A stretch of 6,335 bases of DNA, taken from Phycisphaerales bacterium. GTDB lineage: Bacteria; Planctomycetota; Phycisphaerae; Phycisphaerales; SM1A02. The stretch's first letter is position 1, and every line of letters starts with the position of its first letter. Below the pieces are notes generated by a model. The model saw only the letters and a program-made list of their open reading frames with translations, was not told the origin of the DNA and ran no database searches. Position numbers and translations under genes: made by a program. Shown here in pieces: positions 1 to 6,069 of the stretch. The stretch covers positions 1-6,335 of the forward strand of contig VERO01000146.1 of the NCBI GenBank assembly GCA_018882625.1. Reading direction: 5' to 3'.

Positions 1-2
1 GC

Positions 3-608
3 CTAACGAGCGGCCTCGAGCCCAACCGCGAGCTGCTGGGTCGGCAGGGCTACGGCGTCAGGGATCTTGGTCGAGTCAACAACCTCGCCGGCGCGCTTCG
101 TGGTGGTGCAGCCGAGCGTGCGCCAGAGAACTGGTACTCGGCCGCGGTGAAGGTTCCAGTCACTCGCGATCCTGGCATGGCCTTCAGGTACGGGGCATCG
201 CACCTCCACGCGTGGGGCGAGTTCCTGACGCGCAAGCTCGCGGCGAGCGGGCGCGTCGAGCGCTCCTACTGGCAGTACATGCGTGCGCTGCAGCTGCAGC
301 CCGCGGGCATCGGCATTCCCAAGAGCCGGCTTGCGCGTGATCAGGCAGGGAATCCGAACTCGCCCAGTGGCGCACATCTCTCGGCGCGCGCGTGGGCGGC
401 AATTGGGGAGTGTGTGCAGCGCGGATGCGCGGTGCGCGACGCGAACGGCACCCTCGTGAAGGCCGTGATGGCTGCCGGCGCGGGCACGCGGCGCCTCTAC
501 CTGCTGCCTGAGCAGGGCATCGTGGTCGTGCGTCTCGCAGAGATGACTCAGTCCGGCCAGGACTTCGCCGGCCCCGAGTTCCTGCGGCTCCTTCTCGAGG
601 TGCGCTGA
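3..608 (+). CDS. Serine hydrolase, class C beta-lactamase type (C-terminal part, 5' end cut)
   Basis: This frame is open from the left edge of the window to a TGA at 606-608, giving 201 residues with no start in view. It begins at LTSGLEPNREL, which matches the conserved (T)SGL element that follows the SxxK active-site serine and lysine in the beta-lactamase/penicillin-binding family (PF00144, peptidase S12). The nucleophile itself therefore lies upstream of the window. Further family marks are PGMAFRYGASHLHAWGEFL (about residues 57-75), where Tyr63 fits the catalytic Tyr of the YxN motif although the motif reads YGA, then DQAGNPNSPSGAHLSARAW and LYLLPEQGIVVVRL near the C-terminus. No clear KTG or HTG triad is visible. 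Such proteins are usually esterases, peptidases or amidases rather than antibiotic-degrading enzymes, and the substrate cannot be told from this part. The next gene starts within 7-40 bases, so the two may be cotranscribed. An ATG at 147 is internal to the domain and is not a credible start. Confidence 0.85.
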   Translation, partial: LTSGLEPNRELLGRQGYGVRDLGRVNNLAGALRGGAAERAPENWYSAAVKVPVTRDPGMAFRYGASHLHAWGEFLTRKLAASGRVERSYWQYMRALQLQPAGIGIPKSRLARDQAGNPNSPSGAHLSARAWAAIGECVQRGCAVRDANGTLVKAVMAAGAGTRRLYLLPEQGIVVVRLAEMTQSGQDFAGPEFLRLLLEVR

Positions 609-648
609 TACGCTCGTGTCACGCGGGCGCTACCGCGCCCTTCTCGCG

Positions 649-2406
649 ATGTCCATTGAACGCACGCTTGAGCGCGCTATCCAGGATGCGAAGTCGGGAC
701 GCCTCGCTGCGGCCATTGCCGCGGTGCGGACAGTGCTTCGCCTGCAGCCCCGGAACGCGGATGCGATGCAGATCCTCGGGCTGTTCCTGTCTCAGGGCGG
801 TCAGCAGGATCAGGCGGTGGCGCAGCTCGCGCGCGCCGTAGAGCTCGCGCCGCGAGTGGCTGGCTACCGCAACAACCTCGGGAATGCCCTCGTCAGTGCG
901 GGTCGGCACAGTGAGGCCGTGGACCAGTACCGGATGGCGATCGAGCTCGATCCTGCCTACCACCGGGCGCACCTCGGGCTCGCCCTTGCGCTGCTGCCGC
1001 TACGGGACTCCGATGCGGCGATCGCGGCATGCCGGGCTGGACTCGCGCTGCGACCGGACTGGCCGGAGATGGCCATGTGCGCCGCCGCCGCCTACGAGGC
1101 AGGGGACCGCATGGACGAGGCAGTCGAGTTCCTCGAGGCACAAGTCGCCAGAAACCCCGGCCATGAGCCTCTCAGGTCGCGCTACCTGTTCAGCCTCAAC
1201 TACATCACGCGGGATGCGGACCGGGTGGCTCTCGCGCACCGTGCCCACGGGAGCGCCGTGCCACGCGCCGCTGCGCGAAGGGCCATGCGGGCTGCCGATG
1301 CAGACCGGCCGCTGCAGTTCGGAATCCTGTCAGGCGACCTGCGCACGCACTCGGTGGCGTACTTCGCCGAGGCCATACTGGCCACCAAGCCCGCCCGCGA
1401 CCGCATCACGTGCTTTGCCACTGGCATCAGTGTGCCTGACGACCCGATCGCGCAGAGGCTCAGGTCGATGGCGGACGACTGGGTGGACTGCGCCATGATG
1501 GATGACGCGGCGCTTGACCGAACCATCCGGGAGGCGGGCATCGACGTGCTGGTGGAGCTTTCGGGCCACTCGAGTGGAGGTCGGCTGTCGGCACTCGATG
1601 CGAAGCCTGCGCCGGTGATCGCCACCGCAATCGGGTACCCGAACACCACGGGGCACCCTGCGGTGGATGTCCGGATCGTGGACTCCATCACCGACCCGCC
1701 CGGACGCGAGAGCCTCTGCACCGAACGGCTTGTGCGGATCGACCCGTGCTTCCTGTGCTACCGGCCACCTGAGGGTGCACCCGCCCCACAGATGCCCGAT
1801 CCAGGGGCGCACGTCCGTTTCGGGTCCTTCAACCTCACCTCGAAGGTGAGCGATGCGACGCTTGCGCTCTGGTCTGGGGCGATGGCTGCGGTGCCTGAAG
1901 CGCACCTGACGGTCAAGTCGCTGTCGATGGGAGACGCCTCAGCCCGGGCGAGGCTTCTCGAGCGCATGTCACGCGCCGGCATCCCGGCGGAGCGCGTGGA
2001 GACCGTGCCCTACACCGCAACGGTTGATGACCACCTCGCGCTGTACCGGAAGGTGCATGTGGCGCTCGACACCACGCCCTACAACGGCACGACGACCACG
2101 TGCGAGGCGCTGTGGATGGGCGTGCCGGTTGTCGCAGTTGCGGGCGATCGGCATGCAGCCCGCGTCGGCATGAGCATTCTGGCTGCCGCAGGACTGCCTG
2201 AGCTGGTGGCCGCAGACGCCGAGTGTTTCGTGCGCATCGCCGCCGGGCTCGCGCGTGATCGCGCGCGGCTTGGCGAGCTGCGGTCTGGCTTGCGGGACCG
2301 GCTTCGCGCATCGGTCCTGCTGGACCAGTCGGGCTACGGGGCACGCATCTTTGGCGCCCTTCGGCAGGAGTGGGTGCGATGGTGTGCCGGTCCGGCCACG
2401 CCCTGA
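649..2406 (+). CDS. TPR protein with glycosyltransferase 41 (O-GlcNAc transferase/SPINDLY-like) domain
   Basis: The product is 585 residues from the ATG at 649. A GTG at 616 would add 11 residues. Neither has a good Shine-Dalgarno sequence, and ATG is preferred because the first TPR helix begins at once (MSIERTLERAIQDAKSGRL). Residues 1-170 form about five TPR units with the usual 34-residue spacing, ending in LQP, LAP, LDP, LRP and NP. The rest is a GT41 catalytic region: SGDLRTHSVAYF with His234 at the place of the conserved active-site His of O-GlcNAc transferases, ELSGHSSGGR (His307), PAPVIATAIGYPNTTG, FGSFNLTSKVSD with Lys399 at the position of the UDP-contacting Lys, and DTTPYNGTTTTCEALWMG (474-491). 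The family moves a sugar (GlcNAc or fucose) from a nucleotide donor to Ser/Thr of proteins. The donor and target here are unknown. No signal peptide or membrane segment is seen, so it is probably cytoplasmic. It follows the hydrolase gene closely. Confidence 0.93.
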   Translation: MSIERTLERAIQDAKSGRLAAAIAAVRTVLRLQPRNADAMQILGLFLSQGGQQDQAVAQLARAVELAPRVAGYRNNLGNALVSAGRHSEAVDQYRMAIELDPAYHRAHLGLALALLPLRDSDAAIAACRAGLALRPDWPEMAMCAAAAYEAGDRMDEAVEFLEAQVARNPGHEPLRSRYLFSLNYITRDADRVALAHRAHGSAVPRAAARRAMRAADADRPLQFGILSGDLRTHSVAYFAEAILATKPARDRITCFATGISVPDDPIAQRLRSMADDWVDCAMMDDAALDRTIREAGIDVLVELSGHSSGGRLSALDAKPAPVIATAIGYPNTTGHPAVDVRIVDSITDPPGRESLCTERLVRIDPCFLCYRPPEGAPAPQMPDPGAHVRFGSFNLTSKVSDATLALWSGAMAAVPEAHLTVKSLSMGDASARARLLERMSRAGIPAERVETVPYTATVDDHLALYRKVHVALDTTPYNGTTTTCEALWMGVPVVAVAGDRHAARVGMSILAAAGLPELVAADAECFVRIAAGLARDRARLGELRSGLRDRLRASVLLDQSGYGARIFGALRQEWVRWCAGPATP

Positions 2407-2446
2407 CAGGGGCCCGCCACGGCGCGTTGGCCCGCGGGTGCCTGTC
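2405..2446 (+). terminator. Imperfect inverted repeat just after the glycosyltransferase gene, possible terminator
   Basis: The arms are 2405-2417 (GACAGGGGCCCGC) and 2434-2446 (GCGGGTGCCTGTC). They pair over 13 positions with one G-G mismatch and one G-U wobble, around a 16-base loop. The first arm starts inside the stop codon of the glycosyltransferase gene. There is no T-run directly after it; the first is TTTT at 2465-2468. It is therefore not a textbook intrinsic terminator. It may instead be an mRNA 3'-end stabiliser or work together with Rho. Confidence 0.45.
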
Positions 2447-2483
2447 GACGGGGCATCTGGCGGATTTTCCAGCCCACAGTGAC

Positions 2484-2502
2484 GAGCCGGGGGGTTCGGC
2501 TC
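2484..2502 (+). repeat. Short inverted repeat upstream of the DUF1573 gene
   Basis: GAGCCG (2484-2489) and CGGCTC (2497-2502) form a perfect 6-bp stem around a G-rich 7-base loop, followed by CGTTTC. It could be a weak terminator for the upstream gene or a structured part of the leader of the downstream gene. In GC-rich DNA a 6-bp stem can arise by chance, so confidence is low. Confidence 0.35.
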
Positions 2503-2516
2503 CGTTTCACATGCAG

Positions 2517-2534
2517 GCGGGCAACCATGCCCGC
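2517..2534 (+). repeat. Perfect 7-bp hairpin in the leader of the DUF1573 gene
   Basis: GCGGGCA (2517-2523) and TGCCCGC (2528-2534) pair perfectly around the 4-base loop ACCA. The stem ends 31 bases before the chosen ATG at 2566, so the Shine-Dalgarno sequence remains unpaired. If the transcript starts upstream of this point, the hairpin lies in the 5' untranslated region and could affect mRNA stability. Confidence 0.4.
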
Positions 2535-2555
2535 ACCTGAAGACTCAAGTTCCAC

Positions 2556-2559
2556 GGAG
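2556..2559 (+). promoter_or_regulatory. Ribosome binding site of the DUF1573 gene
   Basis: GGAG lies 6 bases before the ATG at 2566. This fixes that ATG as the start over the in-frame ATG at 2479, because the protein from 2566 begins directly with a signal peptide. The 29 extra residues from 2479 are Arg-rich and Ser-rich and look untranslated. Confidence 0.75.
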
Positions 2560-2565
2560 ACCATC

Positions 2566-3543
2566 ATGAACACCATGTCAGTGACCGCGTTGTCGTGCAT
2601 CACCCTGATTGCCGCTGGTGCAGTGGCGTCATCAGCCCTCGCGACCGACTCGCCGCCTGCAGGGCCGCCGGTGTCCGCGTCTGCGCCATCGAGCGTGCTT
2701 TCGTTCTCGCCCGCCACACTCGATCTTGGCGAGATGACCGCAGGCCAGCCCAGGACGGCCGGCCTCACGATCACCAACACGAGCGATGGGCCCGTCACCG
2801 TCGAGTCCATCAAGGGCGGGTGCGGCTGCACGAAGGTGACGGAGGCACCAAAGGGTCCGATCGCGCCGGGCGCATCGTTCACGGTGCACGTGACGATGGA
2901 TCCTGGGATGAAGACCGGAATCGCGCTCCGCAAGCCGGTGCACGTGGCGCTCGCAGGCGGACGCGTCGAGTCGATGCACATCGTGGCCACGGTGAGGACG
3001 GTCATCGCCGTGACGCCGGAGGTCGTTGATGCGGCCGTCAAGCCCGGTGCCGCAGGCTCGTCAGTCACGCTCTCCAGTGTGGACGCCAAGCCCTTCCGGA
3101 TCACGGCCATCACGCCATCGGGAGTCGCTGAGGCCGGATCGCAGGCGGCGTCAGGCACCCATGAGCTGAAGATCAGCCTCGAGGCGTGGCACAAGGCCGG
3201 CCAGCCCGCCACCATCCTCATCACGACGGACAGGCCCGATGCGCCCACGGTGGCCGTGCCCGTGAAGTCGGCGCAGACCGTGAGCATGTTCCGGCTCCCC
3301 GCCGCGGCCGATGCGGAGTCACCCGAGCGCACGGCGGGTCTGCAGGATTCGATCATCCGCGACATTGACGCCGCGCTGGCGACCTCGGAGCGGTCCCCGC
3401 AGTTCAGGATGCGCCTGCACCGCGAGTCGGGCATGCTCTTCGTGCACGGCAGCGACGAGGACATTTCGGCAGTGCGGGAGGCCGTGCGCACACTGCCCGC
3501 ATCGAGCAACGTGCGCGAGTCCGCGCCTACGCCAGGCCTGTGA
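2566..3543 (+). CDS. Exported DUF1573 domain protein
   Basis: The product is 325 residues, starting at the ATG with a well-placed GGAG. Residues 5-26 are hydrophobic and end in SSALA before TDS, so a signal-peptidase I cut after Ala26 is likely, although the n-region lacks a Lys or Arg. Residues about 45-145 match DUF1573, an Ig-like (ASPM/SPD-2/Hydin-like) beta domain: FSPATLDLGEMTAGQ, TITNTSDGPVTVESIKGG, the hallmark GGCGCT (84-89), PIAPGASFTVHVTMDP, then a closing strand. Residues 146-240 look like a second beta-rich Ig-like unit (DAKPFRITAITPSG; LITTDRPDAPTVAVPV). The tail after 255 is charged, with LHRESGMLFVHGSDEDISAV at 284-303, a pattern resembling small alpha/beta modules of secretin-type envelope proteins. 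The protein is probably periplasmic or envelope-bound. Its biochemical role is not known for the family. It is the first gene of a three-gene cluster with a sigma factor and a small membrane protein. Confidence 0.88.
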   Translation: MNTMSVTALSCITLIAAGAVASSALATDSPPAGPPVSASAPSSVLSFSPATLDLGEMTAGQPRTAGLTITNTSDGPVTVESIKGGCGCTKVTEAPKGPIAPGASFTVHVTMDPGMKTGIALRKPVHVALAGGRVESMHIVATVRTVIAVTPEVVDAAVKPGAAGSSVTLSSVDAKPFRITAITPSGVAEAGSQAASGTHELKISLEAWHKAGQPATILITTDRPDAPTVAVPVKSAQTVSMFRLPAAADAESPERTAGLQDSIIRDIDAALATSERSPQFRMRLHRESGMLFVHGSDEDISAVREAVRTLPASSNVRESAPTPGL

Positions 3544-3546
3544 AGC

Positions 3547-4110
3547 GTGCCCAGGGACGCCACGGACATCCGATCGGAGGACGCGTGGGCGGAGCAGTGC
3601 ACCCTGGACCTGGTCAAGGGTGTGCGCTCCGCCTACGAGTCGCTCTTCCTCGCGCGGTGCACGCTCGTCGAGGCCGAGGCGGCTCGGCGGATGGGCTGGA
3701 GGCATGACCTTGCGGATGACGTCGCGCAGGAGACATGGCTCAGGGTGGCGCGGGGCCCACGGCGATGCGCGACTGCGGCAAGCCTCGACGCATGGCTGCG
3801 CAGGATCGTGCGCAGCGTCGCGATCGACATGCTCCGCAGCGAGCTTGCGCGCCGCTGCAGGGAGCGGCGCGTCTCGCGCGCCGAGGAGATCAGTTTCGCG
3901 GAGGACGTGGAACTGCTCGAGGCCTTGCGCGGGGAGGGAGCCTCCGCGCTCGGCCTGGCGCCCGATGAGCGGTGGATGCTCGAGCTGCGCATCCGCACAG
4001 GGGCAACGATGGAGCAGCTCGCAGGCTGGATCGGCATCGGTCGCGGTGCGCTGGACAGCAAGTTCCGGCGCGTTGCTGAGCGGGCTCGGGCCCGGAGGAT
4101 GACATCATGA
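3547..4110 (+). CDS. Sigma-70 family RNA polymerase sigma factor, ECF-like
   Basis: The product is 187 residues from a GTG that lies 3 bases after the stop of the DUF1573 gene. No good ribosome binding site is seen, which fits translation by coupling or re-initiation, and no better in-frame start lies before region 2. Residues about 25-108 are sigma region 2, with DLADDVAQETWLRVAR (54-69) as the core-binding 2.2 helix and SLDAWLRRIVRSVAIDMLR (79-97) as regions 2.3-2.4, which melt and read the -10 element. Residues 137-183 are region 4, with the helix-turn-helix TMEQLAGWIGIGRGALDSKF that would read the -35 element. Regions 1 and 3 are absent, as in ECF factors, and the length is normal for them. 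The first 20 residues are outside the domain. Its stop overlaps the start of the next gene, suggesting linked expression with a regulator. The target promoters are unknown. Confidence 0.9.
   Translation: MPRDATDIRSEDAWAEQCTLDLVKGVRSAYESLFLARCTLVEAEAARRMGWRHDLADDVAQETWLRVARGPRRCATAASLDAWLRRIVRSVAIDMLRSELARRCRERRVSRAEEISFAEDVELLEALRGEGASALGLAPDERWMLELRIRTGATMEQLAGWIGIGRGALDSKFRRVAERARARRMTS
4094..4098 (+). promoter_or_regulatory. Ribosome binding site of the small membrane protein gene
   Basis: GGAGG lies inside the end of the sigma factor gene, 8 bases before the ATG at 4107. This strong site supports the short downstream gene as real and fixes its start. Confidence 0.8.
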
Positions 4111-4424
4111 GCGCACTCACAGAACGTCAGAAGGACATGCTCGCGCGCGGGCTCTCTGCATTCGATGCATCTGCGCGCAGTCGACGTGCGAGGCGCACCG
4201 CGGGCCGCATTGGCGCGGCGGCGGCGATCGCCGCAGCGGCTGCGGTCACGATCTTGATCTTCCGGCCCTCGGGAGCTCAAGCGCTCCCGGGCTATGTGCA
4301 GATCATCCCTGACGACACGCAGCTCCTTGCGGAGCTCGAGCTCGCGCGGGCCTGCGAGCGGGTCAGCCGCCTTGACGGTCGGCTGGTCGTCGTCGAGTGC
4401 GTCGTGCACCCGACTGGCGACTAG
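4107..4424 (+). CDS. Small single-pass membrane protein coupled to the sigma factor
   Basis: This is a 105-residue protein of no recognised family. Its ATG overlaps the sigma factor stop as ATGA (4107-4110), behind a strong GGAGG. The N-terminal 32 residues are hydrophilic with an Arg-rich patch (SRRARRTAGR, 25-34). Residues 35-52 form one Ala-rich membrane helix ending in VTILIF. By the positive-inside rule the N-terminus is cytoplasmic and the C-terminal 53 residues face outward. The outer part (LPGYVQIIPDDTQLLAEL onward) has two cysteines, Cys82 and Cys97, which could form a disulfide. The layout, a short cytoplasmic piece with one membrane helix right after an ECF-type sigma gene, fits a membrane-bound anti-sigma factor. 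However, the cytoplasmic part is much shorter than a usual anti-sigma domain and has no HxxxCxxC zinc motif, so this role is an inference from position only. It ends in CTAG, shared with the convergent acr3 gene. Confidence 0.75.
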   Translation: MSALTERQKDMLARGLSAFDASARSRRARRTAGRIGAAAAIAAAAAVTILIFRPSGAQALPGYVQIIPDDTQLLAELELARACERVSRLDGRLVVVECVVHPTGD

Positions 4425-5491
4425 GCGGCGGGTGCGCCGCGGAGCCTGAGCGCAGCGCGCACGAGCAGGATCAGCACCGGCACCTCCACAAGCGGCCCGA
4501 CCACCGTCGCGAAAGCCTGGCCCGACGCGATGCCGAAGACGGAGATGGCGACCGCGATCGCGAGCTCGAAGTTGTTGCCGCTCGCCGTGAATGCGAGGGT
4601 TGCCGCACGCTCGTACTCGGCTCCTGCCCGCCGGGCCATCGCGTACGAGGCGAAGAACATGATGGTGAAGTAGAGGACCAGCGGCACTGCAATCCGGAGC
4701 AGGTCGACTGGCGCATCGACGATTCGGTCGCCCTGCAGGCTGAACATGGCCACGATCGTGAGGAGCAGGGCGACCAGGGTGATCGGCGCGATCCGGGGCA
4801 GGAACCGCCGCACGTACCAGGCCTCGCCCATGGCGCGCCTGAGCGCCAGCCTCGTGAGCATGCCCGCGATGAATGGGATGCCGAGGTAGATGGCGACGCT
4901 GCCGAGGATCTGCGCGACGCTCACGTCGACCGCAGCGCCCTGCAGCCCGACCAGCGGCGGGAGCCACGTCATGAAGACCCACGCGTACGCGCCGAAGAAC
5001 AGCACCTGGAACACGCTGTTGAAGGCGACGAGGCCGGCCGCGTACTCCGCGCTGCCGCGCGCGAGGTCGTTCCAGACGAGGACCATGGCGATGCATCGCG
5101 CCAGGCCCACCATGACGAGCCCGAGCATGTACTCAGGCTGGTCGCGCAGGAAGATCGCGGCGAGCGCGAACATGAGCGCCGGGCCCACGATCCAGTTCTG
5201 CACGAGCGAGAGCGCCAGCACCCTCCGGTCCGCGAACACGCGCGGCAGCTCCTCGTACCGCACCTTCGCGAGGGGCGGATACATCATGAGCACCAGCCCG
5301 ATGGCGATGGGGACGTTGGTGGTGCCGAACGTCACCGCATCTGCAGCGCCCTTCACGCCGGGGACGAGGCGGCCGATGGCCACTCCGGTCCCCATCGCGA
5401 GGAAGATCCAGAGGGTGAGGTAGCGGTCGAGGAAGCCCAGCCTCGGAGGGCAGGCATCGGCGCCGCACGCAGACTCGGGGCTGACGGTCAA
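4421..5491 (-). CDS. acr3: Arsenite efflux permease Acr3
   Basis: The product is 356 residues, the usual length of Acr3 of the bile/arsenite/riboflavin transporter superfamily, which exports As(III) across the inner membrane using the proton gradient. The sequence is mostly hydrophobic and consistent with ten membrane helices, starting at YLTLWIFLAMGTGVAIG (24-40). Family marks are TNVPIAIGLVLMMYPPLAKV (58-77), GLARCIAMVLVWNDLA (129-144) with Cys133 at the place of the essential As(III)-binding Cys, and TASGNNFELAIAVAISVFGI (302-321) with Glu309 at the conserved acidic position, followed by VGPLVEVPVLI. The start is a TTG at 5491 that overlaps the arsC stop (TTGA), with GAAGGGG 4 bases upstream; no ATG is available before the first helix. 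A short N-terminal tail contains CGADAC (Cys9, Cys14). It is the last gene of an arsR-arsC-acr3 operon and should be induced with it. Confidence 0.95.
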   Translation of the reverse strand: MTVSPESACGADACPPRLGFLDRYLTLWIFLAMGTGVAIGRLVPGVKGAADAVTFGTTNVPIAIGLVLMMYPPLAKVRYEELPRVFADRRVLALSLVQNWIVGPALMFALAAIFLRDQPEYMLGLVMVGLARCIAMVLVWNDLARGSAEYAAGLVAFNSVFQVLFFGAYAWVFMTWLPPLVGLQGAAVDVSVAQILGSVAIYLGIPFIAGMLTRLALRRAMGEAWYVRRFLPRIAPITLVALLLTIVAMFSLQGDRIVDAPVDLLRIAVPLVLYFTIMFFASYAMARRAGAEYERAATLAFTASGNNFELAIAVAISVFGIASGQAFATVVGPLVEVPVLILLVRAALRLRGAPAA

Positions 5492-6069
5492 CGGTCCCCT
5501 TCGCCGAAAGTGCCCGTACGGCTCCCGGTGTCCCTGGGGCAGGCTGGGATGAGGTCAGGGAGTCCTGCGACAAGGCTGCGGATCTCGTCGCGCACCCGCC
5601 GGTAGTGCGTCATGGCGTCCTCCTCGGTGGCGGCGCGCTCTGCGAGTCGTGGCGGATCGTCGAAGGGCGCATGGATGGTGAGCGCACCAGGCAGCGCAGG
5701 GCACGATTCGTGCGCCGAGTCGCAGACCGTGATGACGACATCGAACCGCAGGCCAACGTCCTCCGGACGCTTGGGCCTGTGCTGCGAGATGTCGATGCCG
5801 CACTCCCTCATCGCGCGGACGGCGCGCGCGTTCAGCGCATGCGGGTGCGTGCCGGCGGAGTGCGCCTCGATGCGGCCAGCACAGAGGGCGTGCGCCCATC
5901 CCTCCGCCATCTGGCTGCGGCACGAGTTTCCCGTGCACAGGAAGAGCACGCGCGGGATGGGAGGCGTCGCGGCAGGGTGCCGGTCAACCGGTCCGGGATC
6001 GCCGCCGCGGAGGTGAGCGGAGGCAGGATCCTGGCTGCGAGGACCGGCGCCGGCGCTAGCGCCGTCCAC
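5488..6069 (-). CDS. arsC: Arsenate reductase ArsC, thioredoxin-coupled (low-molecular-weight phosphatase fold)
   Basis: The product is 193 residues from a GTG at 6069 backed by a strong GAGGGAGG. The domain starts near residue 39: PRVLFLCTGNSCRSQMAEGW holds the phosphatase P-loop Cys45-x5-Arg51. TVCDSAHESCP gives Cys116 and Cys123, whose spacing (71 and 7 residues) closely matches the Cys10, Cys82 and Cys89 relay of the Staphylococcus aureus pI258 enzyme. FDDPP (136-140) carries the general-acid Asp. The enzyme reduces arsenate to arsenite in the cytoplasm and passes the disulfide to thioredoxin. The first 38 residues are an extra Pro/Gly/Ala-rich, probably disordered extension not usual in the family. 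The only other in-frame start, a GTG at residue 41, has no ribosome binding site and would trim the first strand. The gene overlaps arsR by 14 bases upstream and acr3 by 4 bases downstream, so the three are likely translated together. Confidence 0.94.
   Translation of the reverse strand: MDGASAGAGPRSQDPASAHLRGGDPGPVDRHPAATPPIPRVLFLCTGNSCRSQMAEGWAHALCAGRIEAHSAGTHPHALNARAVRAMRECGIDISQHRPKRPEDVGLRFDVVITVCDSAHESCPALPGALTIHAPFDDPPRLAERAATEEDAMTHYRRVRDEIRSLVAGLPDLIPACPRDTGSRTGTFGEGDR
5496..5502 (-). promoter_or_regulatory. Ribosome binding site of acr3
   Basis: On the minus strand GAAGGGG lies within the last codons of arsC, 4 bases before the TTG at 5491. It supports the non-standard TTG start, which overlaps the arsC TGA. 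Confidence 0.6.
6051..6064. repeat. 14-bp perfect palindrome at the arsR/arsC overlap
   Basis: CGGCGCTAGCGCCG is a perfect palindrome centred on the CTAG that contains the arsR stop codon. It lies inside the 14-base overlap of arsR with arsC plus a few flanking bases. It could form a small dyad in DNA, but its coding content (the last ArsR codons and the first ArsC codons) may explain it fully. Confidence 0.5.

Noticed and set aside
2479..2565. Upstream in-frame ATG that would lengthen the DUF1573 protein by 29 residues
   Set aside because: The added residues would bury the signal peptide, and the ATG at 2566 has GGAG at ideal spacing.
2596..2598. Possible lipobox cysteine (Cys11) in the DUF1573 signal peptide
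   Set aside because: The preceding residues A-L-S do not fit a lipobox well, and the Cys comes too early, before the hydrophobic core is complete. A signal peptidase I site after Ala26 fits better.
2334..3617. Long open frame on the minus strand (427 codons)
   Set aside because: It lies opposite the DUF1573 gene, which has a ribosome binding site, signal peptide and domain motifs. The minus frame has no recognisable features.
4425..4440. Small hairpin GCGGC/GCCGC near the convergent gene ends
   Set aside because: It is only 5 bp, lies within the acr3 coding end and has no T-run on either strand. It is not convincing as a terminator.
3633..5096. Long open frame on the minus strand (487 codons)
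   Set aside because: It runs across the sigma factor gene, the small membrane protein gene and, out of frame, acr3. Its Arg-rich sequence has no domain.
4397..5605. Long open frame on the plus strand (402 codons) across the ars region
   Set aside because: It is antisense to acr3 and arsC, which show clear family motifs. The translation is His/Glu/Arg/Asp-rich with no domain, as expected from the complement of GC-rich membrane-protein codons.
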